Assembly (NCBI GenBank): GCA_965370805.1
Contig: CBDUVZ010000015.1
Coordinates: forward strand, 1-33,804
Source: CBDUVZ01 sp965370805
Lineage (GTDB): Bacteria; Hydrothermota; Tepidihabitantia; Tepidihabitantales; Tepidihabitantaceae
Length of the DNA stretch: 33,804 nucleotides
Direction: 5' to 3'
Every line of letters begins with the position of its first letter. Position 1 is the stretch's first letter. The translations under genes were made by a program, and so were the position numbers. Shown here one piece after another: positions 1 through 6,687 of the stretch. The notes beneath the pieces were generated by a model. That model ran no database searches and had not been told where the DNA came from. It worked only from the letters and a program-made list of their open reading frames with translations.

Positions 1-8
1 CATCCGGG

Positions 9-99
9 CTGAGGAACCGCCAATCCTTTTTCAACTGAATTCGGGACATTCTCTGAGGAACCGCCAATCCTTTTTCAACTGAATTCGGGACATTCTCTG
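9..99. repeat. 44-bp tandem repeat, about two copies
   Basis: Bases 9-55 recur exactly at 53-99, a period of 44 bp, so slightly more than two units are visible. Each unit contains a GAATTCGGGACATTCT core. No coding sense is evident on either strand. The array may extend left of the window. It could be a remnant of an intergenic or insertion-element end repeat; I do not recognise the family. Confidence 0.85.
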
Positions 100-120
100 G
101 GGGAACTACACCCTCCCCCA
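98..120. repeat. inverted repeat TGGGGGA-N9-TCCCCCA
   Basis: Perfect 7-bp arms at 98-104 and 114-120 flank a 9-base loop, directly abutting the tandem repeat. No T-tract follows, so it is not a convincing intrinsic terminator. It may be part of the same repeat element. Confidence 0.6.
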
Positions 121-450
121 CCCGGGTACGGCAAAATCTGCACAGTTTGACCGGAGACTACCTCAAGGCGGGCGGATTCCGTGGGGTGTGGTGTATATAT
201 CTTATGGGTCCCGGCGACATGATACCTGGCTTGATACCGTTTCCGGAGGCGTACCAGATTGCCCGCGTTTCCGCTGAGCCCGCTTGACACGCTGACCTGG
301 CCCGGTATCTTGGCCGGATGGGTGAGTATCTCGGCCGGTGTGACGTCTACTTGAACATGGTGGACTTGTGAGTCGGACATTGAGCGTATCGAGTACCGCA
401 TCGGCCGCGGGGCGGGTCGTGGATGCATCGAAGAAACATAGGAAAGGTAC
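121..450. other. gene-free stretch upstream of the first module
   Basis: I see no supportable gene here. It contains direct repeat copy A (221-270). It also has one promoter-like pair, TTGACA at 284-289 and TATCTT at 306-311 with a 16-bp spacer, which is about 170 bases from the nearest start codon and has no gene assigned to it. Confidence 0.5.
221..270. repeat. diverged direct repeat, copy A
   Basis: This 50-bp stretch aligns with 1542-1591 at roughly 78% identity by eye. The shared blocks are ATACCTG, GATACCG, TTCCGGAGGC and GATTG. The two copies flank the winged-helix/nucleotidyltransferase-HEPN pair, as the ends of a transferred segment might, or they may be an unrelated dispersed repeat. 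Confidence 0.5.
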
Positions 451-479
451 TTGTCAAGTGTACCCAAAACGGGTACAAT
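451..479 (+). promoter_or_regulatory. promoter of the wHTH-nucleotidyltransferase gene
   Basis: TTGTCA (451-456), a 17-bp spacer and TACAAT (474-479) end 10 bases before the ATG at 490. The TTG that could be read as an upstream start codon at 451 is the first half of this -35 box. That argues for starting the gene at 490. Confidence 0.6.
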
Positions 480-497
480 CGTACCTGAAATGGGTAC
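460..497. promoter_or_regulatory. double palindromic operator over the promoter and start codon
   Basis: There are two 17-bp palindromes: 460-476 (GTACCCAAAACGGGTAC) and 481-497 (GTACCTGAAATGGGTAC). They share the pattern GTACCYRAAAYGGGTAC and their centres are 21 bp apart, two helical turns. The first lies between the -35 and -10 boxes. The second covers the likely transcription start and the ATG at 490. Bound protein would block both transcription initiation and the start codon region, so autorepression by the gene's own winged helix is the obvious inference. Confidence 0.7.
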
Positions 498-1095
498 ATA
501 CGTAGAAACCATTTCCGATGCGCTGTTCGGGCAGACGCGGCGAAACGTGCTGGCGCTTCTGTACGGACACCCGGAAGAGGAGTACTACCTGCGGCAGGTA
601 ATCCGCGCCGCTGGTGTCGGGCAGGGGACAGTGCAGCGCGAGCTCAAGCGGCTCGTCGCGGCCGGGCTGGTTCTGCGCCGGGCGCACGGCCGACAGGTAT
701 ACTTCCAGGCAAACCCCGACAACCCGGTTTACAAAGAGCTACGCGGCTTGCTGCTGAAGACCGCGGGCGTGGCGGATGTATTGCGCGAGGCGCTGGTCCC
801 GCTGGGGGACCGGATTCGCGTTGCCTTCGTGTACGGCTCGGTCGCAAGAGGGGCCGAACGCAGGGCAAGCGATATTGACGTAATGGTTGTGGGCGATGTG
901 TCGTTTGGCGAGGTGGTCACGGCAATAGGCCCGGCCCAGGAGCGTCTCGGGCGCGAGGTGAACCCGTCCGTGTATTCCGAGGCGGAGTTCAAGACGAAAA
1001 TGGAAGCGGGGCAGCATTTTCTCAAGAGCGTGATGGAACACGAGAAGGTCTTCCTGTACGGCGATGAGCACGACACTGGACGTCTGGGTAGGTAG
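490..1095 (+). CDS. winged-helix / MNT-type nucleotidyltransferase fusion (antitoxin-like)
   Basis: The 201-residue product has two parts. Residues about 8-85 form a winged helix of the type found before nucleotidyltransferases, with the stretch GQGTVQRELKRL and a wing around HGRQVYFQANP. Residues about 105-195 form a minimal nucleotidyltransferase domain with GSVARG at 116-121 and the metal-binding pair D128-I-D130. In MNT/HEPN toxin-antitoxin pairs the nucleotidyltransferase is the antitoxin and AMPylates the HEPN partner; that role here is inferred. I chose ATG 490 over TTG 451 because the upstream codons coincide with the promoter and operator, and because family members as I recall them begin close to an MGT-like motif. 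The last 32 bases overlap the HEPN gene, indicating translational coupling. Confidence 0.8.
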   Translation: MGTYVETISDALFGQTRRNVLALLYGHPEEEYYLRQVIRAAGVGQGTVQRELKRLVAAGLVLRRAHGRQVYFQANPDNPVYKELRGLLLKTAGVADVLREALVPLGDRIRVAFVYGSVARGAERRASDIDVMVVGDVSFGEVVTAIGPAQERLGREVNPSVYSEAEFKTKMEAGQHFLKSVMEHEKVFLYGDEHDTGRLGR

Positions 1096-1519
1096 CGGGT
1101 CGCTCCAGCGGCATGAGGCGACCGCAGAGGAGATTGCCGGCCTGCTGGGCGTCGTGGAACACGACATCGCCGAGTCTCAGACATTGGGCCTTTCGAACGA
1201 TTGGCACCTGACTATTGCCTACAACGGTGCTTTGCAGGCGGCGAAGGCAGCGCTGGCCGCGGCCGGATACCGGGTGTCGAGCAGCGAGAGGGGGCATCAC
1301 TATCGGCTGATAGAGTCCTTGCGCTACACCGTTGGCCTGCCTGCTGCGGATGTTGACCTGCTGCAACGGATGAAAAAGAAGCGCAACATCAGCGACTATG
1401 AGGTGGCCGGTGCGGTCACGGAACGCGAGGCCGAAGAGATGGTCGCGTTGGCGCAGCGGATTCGCCGACAGGTCAAGGATTGGCTCGCAGCGAACCATCC
1501 GAACCTGACGAAGGGATAG
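1064..1519 (+). CDS. HEPN-domain protein, SAV_6107-like (toxin-like partner)
   Basis: This 151-residue, mostly helical protein starts inside the preceding gene in another frame (32-bp overlap). The centre contains an AYNGALQAAKAALAAAGYR helix and a GHHYRLIESL helix. The C-terminal half carries KKKRNISDYE (about 104-113), matching the RN-x-x-x-Y signature I associate with HEPN domains of the SAV_6107 type. The usual HEPN RNase motif is R-x4-6-H. Here Arg107 and Asn108 are present but a Tyr (Y112) sits where His is often found, so RNase activity is uncertain. Tyr112 is a plausible target for AMPylation by the upstream nucleotidyltransferase, by analogy with HepT/MntA. Family assignment is from motif recall only. 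Confidence 0.72.
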   Translation: MSTTLDVWVGSGSLQRHEATAEEIAGLLGVVEHDIAESQTLGLSNDWHLTIAYNGALQAAKAALAAAGYRVSSSERGHHYRLIESLRYTVGLPAADVDLLQRMKKKRNISDYEVAGAVTEREAEEMVALAQRIRRQVKDWLAANHPNLTKG

Positions 1520-1541
1520 TAGTTGGGAGTTAGGGGGAGAC

Positions 1542-1591
1542 AATACCTGACTCGATACCGATTCCGGAGGCACGCCTGATTGACCGCCTGT
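1542..1591. repeat. diverged direct repeat, copy B
   Basis: This is the partner of 221-270, in the same orientation, starting 22 bases after the HEPN stop codon. Blocks ATACCTG, GATACCG, TTCCGGAGGC and GATTG are conserved in order and spacing. Confidence 0.5.
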
Positions 1592-1690
1592 CTGCGTGCG
1601 CCGCACAGGCGGTCAGTGGAGTTCTATCAGAGGCCGGGTTTCCGGCAGGTGGGGAAGCCTGTCTACTTCAATACTCCCCGGCCTGCTTGA
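1580..1690 (+). pseudogene. remnant of an acetyltransferase-like C-terminus
   Basis: One reading frame ending at the TGA of 1688-1690 encodes RRSVEFYQRPGFRQVGKPV followed by YFNT. This resembles the C-terminal beta strands of GNAT acetyltransferases, which commonly have a FYERLGFRRVG-like segment. There is no upstream start or remaining GNAT core, so if real it is a decayed fragment. It overlaps direct repeat copy B. It could also be a chance similarity. Confidence 0.3.
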
Positions 1691-1714
1691 CTAGGGGCTT
1701 GCGCGGCCTAAACT
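1687..1714 (+). promoter_or_regulatory. promoter of the PIN/NYN-like gene
   Basis: TTGACT (1687-1692), a 16-bp spacer and TAAACT (1709-1714). Transcription should start at about 1721-1722, coinciding with the GTG at 1722. Confidence 0.55.
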
Positions 1715-1721
1715 CCGTGCT

Positions 1722-2369
1722 GTGAGAACACGAAAGTCAGGAAGTGCCCGGCAGCCCCAGGCGAGGGGCATGCCGATGAGTGCCCCGGACCGGCCGCAGT
1801 TGTTGCTGGTTGACTACGAGAATGTGCCGCAGGTGGAGTTGTCGTCCCTGGACGACGACTTCCGGGTCATCATTTTCGTCGGCGCGAGCCAGAAGAACGT
1901 CCCGATTGAGCTGGTGACGAGCGCCCAGAAACTCGGCAGCCGCATCGAGTGGCGGAAGGTGTCGGGCGACGGCCGGAATGCGCTCGATTTCTTCATCGCC
2001 TGGCAGATGGGGCGCGTGTTCGAGAAGTCACCCCGACCGGACTGCGTCGTGCTGTCGAAGGATAAGGGCTTCGACCCGCTGTTGAAGTACCTGAACGCGA
2101 ACGGCATGAGGTGCCGGCGCATCAACAACCTGCGGGAACTTGACTCGCAGGCCGCGCCCGTCGAGGATGCGAACATCCAGCGTGTCGTCCAGTTGTTCGG
2201 TAAGCTTGAGAAGCGGTCGCGGCCGCGCAAGCGCCGGACCCTGGCGCAGGCTATCTCCGCCATGTTCCAGAAGAAGCTCTCCCGCCAGGATGTCGACAGC
2301 ATCATCGATACCCTGATGGCGAGGAAGATGGTCTTCGAGCAGCACGGAATCATCACCTACGGGTTCTGA
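1722..2369 (+). CDS. PIN/NYN-like nuclease-fold protein
   Basis: The product has a PIN-like fold typical of the NYN/PIN_7 group. An N-terminal LLLVDYENV carries the first acidic residue, the middle has SGDGRNALDFFIAWQMG, and VVLSKDKGFDPLL supplies further acidic positions. The last 50 residues look like a small winged helix (LAQAISAMFQKKLSRQDVDS). Proteins of this group are metal-dependent RNases or inactive relatives; the acidic residues appear kept, but activity is inferred. Two starts are possible. GTG 1722 lies at the predicted transcription start and gives 215 residues. ATG 1770 has a GAGGGG ribosome site at 1763-1768 and gives 199 residues. The first 16 residues are basic and unlike a domain, so 1770 is attractive. 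Confidence 0.72.
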   Translation: MRTRKSGSARQPQARGMPMSAPDRPQLLLVDYENVPQVELSSLDDDFRVIIFVGASQKNVPIELVTSAQKLGSRIEWRKVSGDGRNALDFFIAWQMGRVFEKSPRPDCVVLSKDKGFDPLLKYLNANGMRCRRINNLRELDSQAAPVEDANIQRVVQLFGKLEKRSRPRKRRTLAQAISAMFQKKLSRQDVDSIIDTLMARKMVFEQHGIITYGF

Positions 2370-2439
2370 CGAGCCCGCCACGACACCCACAGCAGAACTA
2401 ACTACGGGTGGACGCGGGCGGGGGACGGGATGCGAAGCG

Positions 2440-2960
2440 CTAGCGCCGCACATGGACGTTCACGACCGTGGTCACCCAGTTGTCGTTCCAGTCCTCGGCG
2501 ATGGCGGCGAGAGAGTAGTATCGGAGCGTATCATTCAGGCAGTCCCAGCCGATCCGGTAGGTATCGGCTTGCACCGCTAGGTGATACCGACCATCTCGCC
2601 GCGTGCCCAGAATTCCACCCAGTAGATGCCGCGGTTCATGGCGTCCCCTCCAGCACGGCGTCAATCCACGGGCTGTTGTCGAACAGGTAGAGATTGCCCG
2701 GCGTTTCCTCGTAGAGGGTGACCGCGCCATCGTAGCAGTCCGAGTCCCCGGCCGGTATCAGTGAAGTGATAACGAGCATACCCAGGCCCAGCGTTCCGCG
2801 CGTCAATACGTACCGCACTGAACGCATCCCCGAACTCATCCACCAGCTTGATGTCCTGGTCCCTGCAGGGGACTGAGCGCAACGGAAGCCGCGAGATCCG
2901 AGCCTGGCCCGGACACATTTCTGTTTGATGGTCCGGGGCACCGGCCTATAATCACTACCG
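2440..2960 (-). pseudogene. frameshifted gene for an unrecognised protein
   Basis: Reading the minus strand, protein-like sequence passes through at least three frames. DIKLVDEFGDAFSAVR lies near 2800-2860. DCYDGAVTLYEETPGNLYLF and SPWIDAVLEGTP end at a stop at 2636-2638. A short MNRGIYWVEFWARGEMVG follows in a second frame. RYHLAVQADTYRIGWDCLND through WVTTVVNVHVRR, in a third frame, ends at 2440. The pieces join in order into one plausible beta-rich, possibly secreted protein, so I read this as one gene broken by indels rather than several small genes. Sequencing error is an alternative. I cannot name the family. Confidence 0.5.
2925..2952 (+). promoter_or_regulatory. promoter of the helicase gene
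   Basis: TTGATG (2925-2930), a 16-bp spacer and a perfect TATAAT (2947-2952), 14 bases before the ATG. The short leader still contains a CCGGAG ribosome-site-like sequence. Confidence 0.65.
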
Positions 2961-2966
2961 GAGATT

Positions 2967-5042
2967 ATGCGCCAGACTGACAACGGACAGAAGCTTCAGG
3001 TTCCTGCCGCGTGGCGGAAGGAGTTGAATGAGCAGCAACTCCGGGCGGTCACTCACGGCGACGGGCCGCTGTTGATTATCGCCGGCGCGGGGACCGGGAA
3101 GACCCGGACGCTTGCCTACCGCGTTGCCTATCTGATTCAGCAGGGCGTGTCCGCGGAGCGGATTCTGTTGCTGACGTTCACGCGCCGGGCCGCTCAGGAG
3201 ATGCTGACCCGCGCGCGGGCACTCTGCCAGGGGGATTCCGCTTTCCAGGTCTGGGGCGGGACATTCCACGCGGTGGCCAACCGGCTGCTGCGGATCTACG
3301 GCGAGGCGGTGAACCTTGAACCCGATTTCACCGTCGCCGACGAATCGGACGCGGCGGATATGCTCGGGGCAATCAGGGCCGACCTGGGATACTCGTGCAA
3401 GGAGAAGCGTTTCCCGCGCAAAGCGACTATCCGTTCGATCTATTCCCGGATGGTGAATTCGCGCGAGCCGCTCGCCAGGGTGCTGGAGAAGGAGTACCCG
3501 TGGTGCACTGAGGCCGAGGACGGGTTGAAGAAGATCTTCTCCCAGTACTCGAAGCGGAAGCAGGAACGCCGGGTTCTGGACTTCGACGACCTGCTGCTTT
3601 TCTGGCGGTTCGTGCTGGATGTGCCCGAGGTGCGGGAGCGGATGGGGGTCCAGTTCGAGCACGTGCTGGTTGATGAGTACCAGGATACGAACGTAATCCA
3701 GGCCGGGATTCTGCAGGCGCTGCGCGCGGAGAACCGGAATATCACTGTTGTCGGCGACGATGCCCAGTCGATTTACATGTTCCGGGGCGCGACGGTGCGC
3801 AATATCCTGGAGTTCCCGGAGCAGTTCCCGAATACCACGATTGTGACGATTGAGGAGAACTACCGGTCGGTCCAGCCGGTGCTCGACGTCGCCAATGAGG
3901 TAATGGAGCAGGCGCGGTTCAAGTATACCAAGAACCTGTGGTCGAACCGGAAGAGCGGGCAGCGACCGGTGCTGACGACCTGCATGGACGAGATGGAGCA
4001 GTGCCGGCTGGTCTGCGACGAAGTGCTGGAACACCTGGAGCAGGGAACCAGGCTGCAGGAGCAGGCGGTGCTGTTCCGGGCCGGGCATCATTCGGACGCG
4101 CTGGAGGTGGAACTGGCCCGGCGTAACATCCCGTTTCACAAGTACGGCGGCCTGAAATTCGTCGAAGCGGCCCACGTCAAGGACCTGGTGGCACTGCTGC
4201 GGGTCCTGGAGAATCCGCGCGATGACCTGAGCTGGTTCCGGGTGCTCGAGATGATGGACGGGGTCGGGCCGAAGACCGCACGCCGGGTCGTGAAGTACCT
4301 GCACGAGCACGAGTCGAAGATCAGCAGCCTGGCCGATTGTCAGGTTCCGGCCGCGGCCGGGGAGCAGTTCGCCGTACTGGTCGATGTGCTGTCGTCGCTG
4401 CAGCACGCCGGGCGGAAGCTGGAGGTGGCGGCCCAGATCGAACGCTTGCGTCATTACTACGAGCCGCTACTCGAACGGCTGTACGACAACCCGGTGCCGC
4501 GGCAGCGGGATATCGAGCAGCTTGAGGGGATTGCCCGGCGGTATGCCAGCCGTCGGGATTTCATCTCCGACCTGGCGCTCGACCCGCCGCGGTCGACTGC
4601 GGACCTGGCCGGACCGCCGCACAAGGATGAGGATTTCCTGATACTGTCGACGATGCATTCGGCCAAGGGATGCGAATGGAAGGCGGTCTACGTTATCCAC
4701 GCTTCGGACGGGATGATTCCGTCGGACATGGCGATAACCGACGAGGAGGGTGTTGAGGAAGAACGGAGGCTGTTCTACGTTGCGATTACCCGGGCGATGG
4801 ACCGGCTGTACATTTTCTTCCCGCTGCGCTATTACATGAAGCGATACCGGCTCGGCGACAGCCACCTGTACGCCCAGCTCACGAGGTTCCTGCCCGACCG
4901 CGTGACCGGGTTGCTTGACTGCCACGCGTCGGCGCCGCGCTACACAAGACAGCAGACCGGCGCTGCGGGCATCAAGGCCCGGAGCGATGCCGATGTCAGG
5001 CGGCGGATTACCGAATTCTGGGAGGACGGCGGTGGATTGTAA
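2967..5042 (+). CDS. UvrD/Rep/PcrA-family ATP-dependent DNA helicase
   Basis: This 691-residue superfamily 1A helicase has the motif set in order: Q-motif region LNEQQLRAV (20-28), Walker A GAGTGKT (40-46), Ia LLLTFTRRAAQEM, II LVDEYQDTN (about 234-242), III VVGDDAQSIYMFRGA, IV EENYRSVQPVL, V STMHSAKGCEWKAVYV and VI EERRLFYVAITRAMDRLY. Such enzymes translocate 3'-5' on single-stranded DNA and act in repair, replication restart or recombination. It is slightly shorter than UvrD/PcrA and lacks a long C-terminal tail. The start is set by the TATAAT box 14 bases upstream and by CCGGAG. No SOS box is visible at its promoter. Which paralogue (UvrD, Rep or PcrA) it represents cannot be decided here. 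Confidence 0.95.
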   Translation: MRQTDNGQKLQVPAAWRKELNEQQLRAVTHGDGPLLIIAGAGTGKTRTLAYRVAYLIQQGVSAERILLLTFTRRAAQEMLTRARALCQGDSAFQVWGGTFHAVANRLLRIYGEAVNLEPDFTVADESDAADMLGAIRADLGYSCKEKRFPRKATIRSIYSRMVNSREPLARVLEKEYPWCTEAEDGLKKIFSQYSKRKQERRVLDFDDLLLFWRFVLDVPEVRERMGVQFEHVLVDEYQDTNVIQAGILQALRAENRNITVVGDDAQSIYMFRGATVRNILEFPEQFPNTTIVTIEENYRSVQPVLDVANEVMEQARFKYTKNLWSNRKSGQRPVLTTCMDEMEQCRLVCDEVLEHLEQGTRLQEQAVLFRAGHHSDALEVELARRNIPFHKYGGLKFVEAAHVKDLVALLRVLENPRDDLSWFRVLEMMDGVGPKTARRVVKYLHEHESKISSLADCQVPAAAGEQFAVLVDVLSSLQHAGRKLEVAAQIERLRHYYEPLLERLYDNPVPRQRDIEQLEGIARRYASRRDFISDLALDPPRSTADLAGPPHKDEDFLILSTMHSAKGCEWKAVYVIHASDGMIPSDMAITDEEGVEEERRLFYVAITRAMDRLYIFFPLRYYMKRYRLGDSHLYAQLTRFLPDRVTGLLDCHASAPRYTRQQTGAAGIKARSDADVRRRITEFWEDGGGL

Positions 5043-5046
5043 AAAC

Positions 5047-5075
5047 TTGACACCGGAGGTCTCCCCCGGCATTCT
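5047..5075 (+). promoter_or_regulatory. promoter of the PfkB kinase gene
   Basis: TTGACA (5047-5052), a 17-bp spacer and CATTCT (5070-5075), ending 9 bases before ATG 5085. It starts four bases after the helicase stop codon. The -10 box is a weak match. Confidence 0.5.
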
Positions 5076-5084
5076 CTGCACCTT

Positions 5085-6032
5085 ATGAAAGGATCAAGTC
5101 CGCGAATCGCAGTGGTCGGCAGCCTGGTGATGGACCTGGTGTTTCGGACACGGGTCAAACCCGGGCCCGGGCAGACGGTGCTGGGCGACAGCTTCGACAT
5201 GCATCTCGGGGAAAAGGGTTTCAACCAGGCGGTCGGCTGCCGGCGGCTTGGCGCGACTGTGACTTTGATCGGCCGGGTCGGCCGGGATGAGTTCGCGGAC
5301 CGGTTCGTCGAGAAGCTGACGCAGGAGAAGATGGAAACCCGGTTCGTCACGCGCGACCCGGAGGCCGGGACCGGCGTCGCGTCGCCGGTTGTGTACCCGG
5401 ACGGTCAGAACCGGATTATCGGTGTGCCCCGGGCCAATATGAATTTGAGCCCGGTCGAAGTCGAAGCGGCCGAGGGTGCAATTGCGGCCGCGGACATGCT
5501 GATGATTCAATACGAAGTCAACCCGGCGGCGTCACGGCGGGCGGCGGAGATTGCCCGGCGTCACGACACGCCGGTGCTGCTTGACCCGGCACCGGTGCAC
5601 GATGAGTGCGACGCGTGTGAATGGCCGATCGATTACCTCGTGCCGAACGAAGTGGAAGCGAATATGCTTTCCGAGGGCAACGGCCCGGAGGAGTGGGCAC
5701 GGGAGCTGTATGACGACGACGTCGAAGGGGTTGTGATTTCTCTCGGCCGGTCCGGCGCGCTGGCAATCGACGGCAGCGGTACGCGCGAACACCCGGGTTA
5801 CCAGGTCGGGGTCGTTGATACGACCGGGGCGGGCGATGCTTTCCGGGCCGGGCTGGCAGTGGTGCTGGCGCGGGGCGGGAGCATCGATGACGCAGTGAGG
5901 TTCGCGAACGGCTGCGGCGCGCTGGCGTGTACCGTTCCGGGAGCGGAGCCGTCGATGCCGGGGCTTGCAGCGGTCGAGGAGTTCATAAGAAGCCGCACGC
6001 CGACGCCGGCGCCAGTGGCGGAGAGATTCTGA
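5085..6032 (+). CDS. PfkB-family carbohydrate kinase, ribokinase-like
   Basis: The 315-residue protein opens with the ribokinase strand IAVVGSLVMDLVFRTRVKPG. It ends with the PfkB signature DTTGAGDAFRAG at about 245-256, whose Asp is the catalytic base and whose GAGD forms the anion hole. Family members phosphorylate sugars or nucleosides with ATP. In ribokinases the substrate loop reads GGKGANQA; here it reads LGEKGFNQA (about residues 44-52), replacing a normally conserved Gly with Glu, so the substrate may not be ribose. It lies 10 bases upstream of a TalC-like transaldolase, which fits pentose or related sugar-phosphate metabolism. The symbol rbsK would be too specific. Confidence 0.88.
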   Translation: MKGSSPRIAVVGSLVMDLVFRTRVKPGPGQTVLGDSFDMHLGEKGFNQAVGCRRLGATVTLIGRVGRDEFADRFVEKLTQEKMETRFVTRDPEAGTGVASPVVYPDGQNRIIGVPRANMNLSPVEVEAAEGAIAAADMLMIQYEVNPAASRRAAEIARRHDTPVLLDPAPVHDECDACEWPIDYLVPNEVEANMLSEGNGPEEWARELYDDDVEGVVISLGRSGALAIDGSGTREHPGYQVGVVDTTGAGDAFRAGLAVVLARGGSIDDAVRFANGCGALACTVPGAEPSMPGLAAVEEFIRSRTPTPAPVAERF

Positions 6033-6042
6033 GGGGGCAGGC

Positions 6043-6687
6043 ATGAGCATTCTGATTGACAGCGCGAAGATTGACGAAATCCGCCGGGCGATGGAACTGG
6101 GGTACGTGAACGGAGTGACCACGAACCCGAGCCTGATGGCGAAGGCGTCCGACCGTCCGCAGAAAGTCATCGAGGATATCTGCGCCGTTTCCCGCGGGCC
6201 GGTTTTCTACCAGGTGACCGCGGAAACTGTCGCGGACCGCGAGAAAGAAGGCCGGGAGGTCCACTCGATCTGTCCCGAGCGGGTGGTGCTCAAGATTCCG
6301 GCCACCGGCGAGAATATGAAGCTGCTGGCCGGGTTCACTCCGGAAATACCCTGTGCGGCGACCGCCGTATTCGCGAGTCACCAGGCGTACGTCGCCTGCG
6401 AGGCCGGAGCGAAGTACCTGATTCCCTATGTAAACCGGGCGACGCGGCAGATGGGCGACGGGCTGGGCCTGCTGGCCGAGATCGCGGCGATTGCCGAGGC
6501 GGTTGACAGCGGAGCCGAGTTGCTGGCCGCGAGTATCAAGTCACCCGGGGAAGCAACCGCCGCTGTTCTCGCCGGGGCTGACCACCTGACCCTGCCGTTG
6601 GACGTTATTACCGCGCTTGGCGACCACGTTCTGTCCGACCAGGCGATTGCGCAGTTCAACCAGGACCTGGCGCGGGGCCGGAGCTAA
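6043..6687 (+). CDS. TalC/FSA-type transaldolase
   Basis: The 214-residue product is the size of the small transaldolase / fructose-6-phosphate aldolase subfamily. It shows the GVTTNPSLMAK N-terminal strand, the Schiff-base lysine in VVLKIPAT (about 80-87), the conserved CAATAVFASHQA and YVNRATRQMGDG stretches, and AASIKSPGE near the end. These enzymes transfer dihydroxyacetone units between sugar phosphates through a lysine Schiff base in a TIM barrel. A GAGGGGGCAGG ribosome site precedes the ATG. It is cotranscribed with the upstream kinase and its last 4 bases overlap the convergent protease gene. Transaldolase and F6P aldolase cannot be separated from sequence alone. Confidence 0.9.
   Translation: MSILIDSAKIDEIRRAMELGYVNGVTTNPSLMAKASDRPQKVIEDICAVSRGPVFYQVTAETVADREKEGREVHSICPERVVLKIPATGENMKLLAGFTPEIPCAATAVFASHQAYVACEAGAKYLIPYVNRATRQMGDGLGLLAEIAAIAEAVDSGAELLAASIKSPGEATAAVLAGADHLTLPLDVITALGDHVLSDQAIAQFNQDLARGRS

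Noticed and set aside
75..512. Open frame on the minus strand across the repeat and first promoter
   Set aside because: It covers tandem repeats and the operator, shows no domain pattern and has no ribosome site; its GTIVPVLGT peptide is only the palindromes translated.
1203..1222. Sigma-54 -24/-12-like sequence (TGGCAC..TTGC)
   Set aside because: The spacing between GG and GC is 12 rather than 10 bases and it lies inside the HEPN coding region.
2955..4454. 499-codon open frame antisense to the helicase gene
   Set aside because: It mirrors a strongly supported helicase; long antisense frames are expected at this GC content and the product is Arg/His/Pro-rich without motifs.
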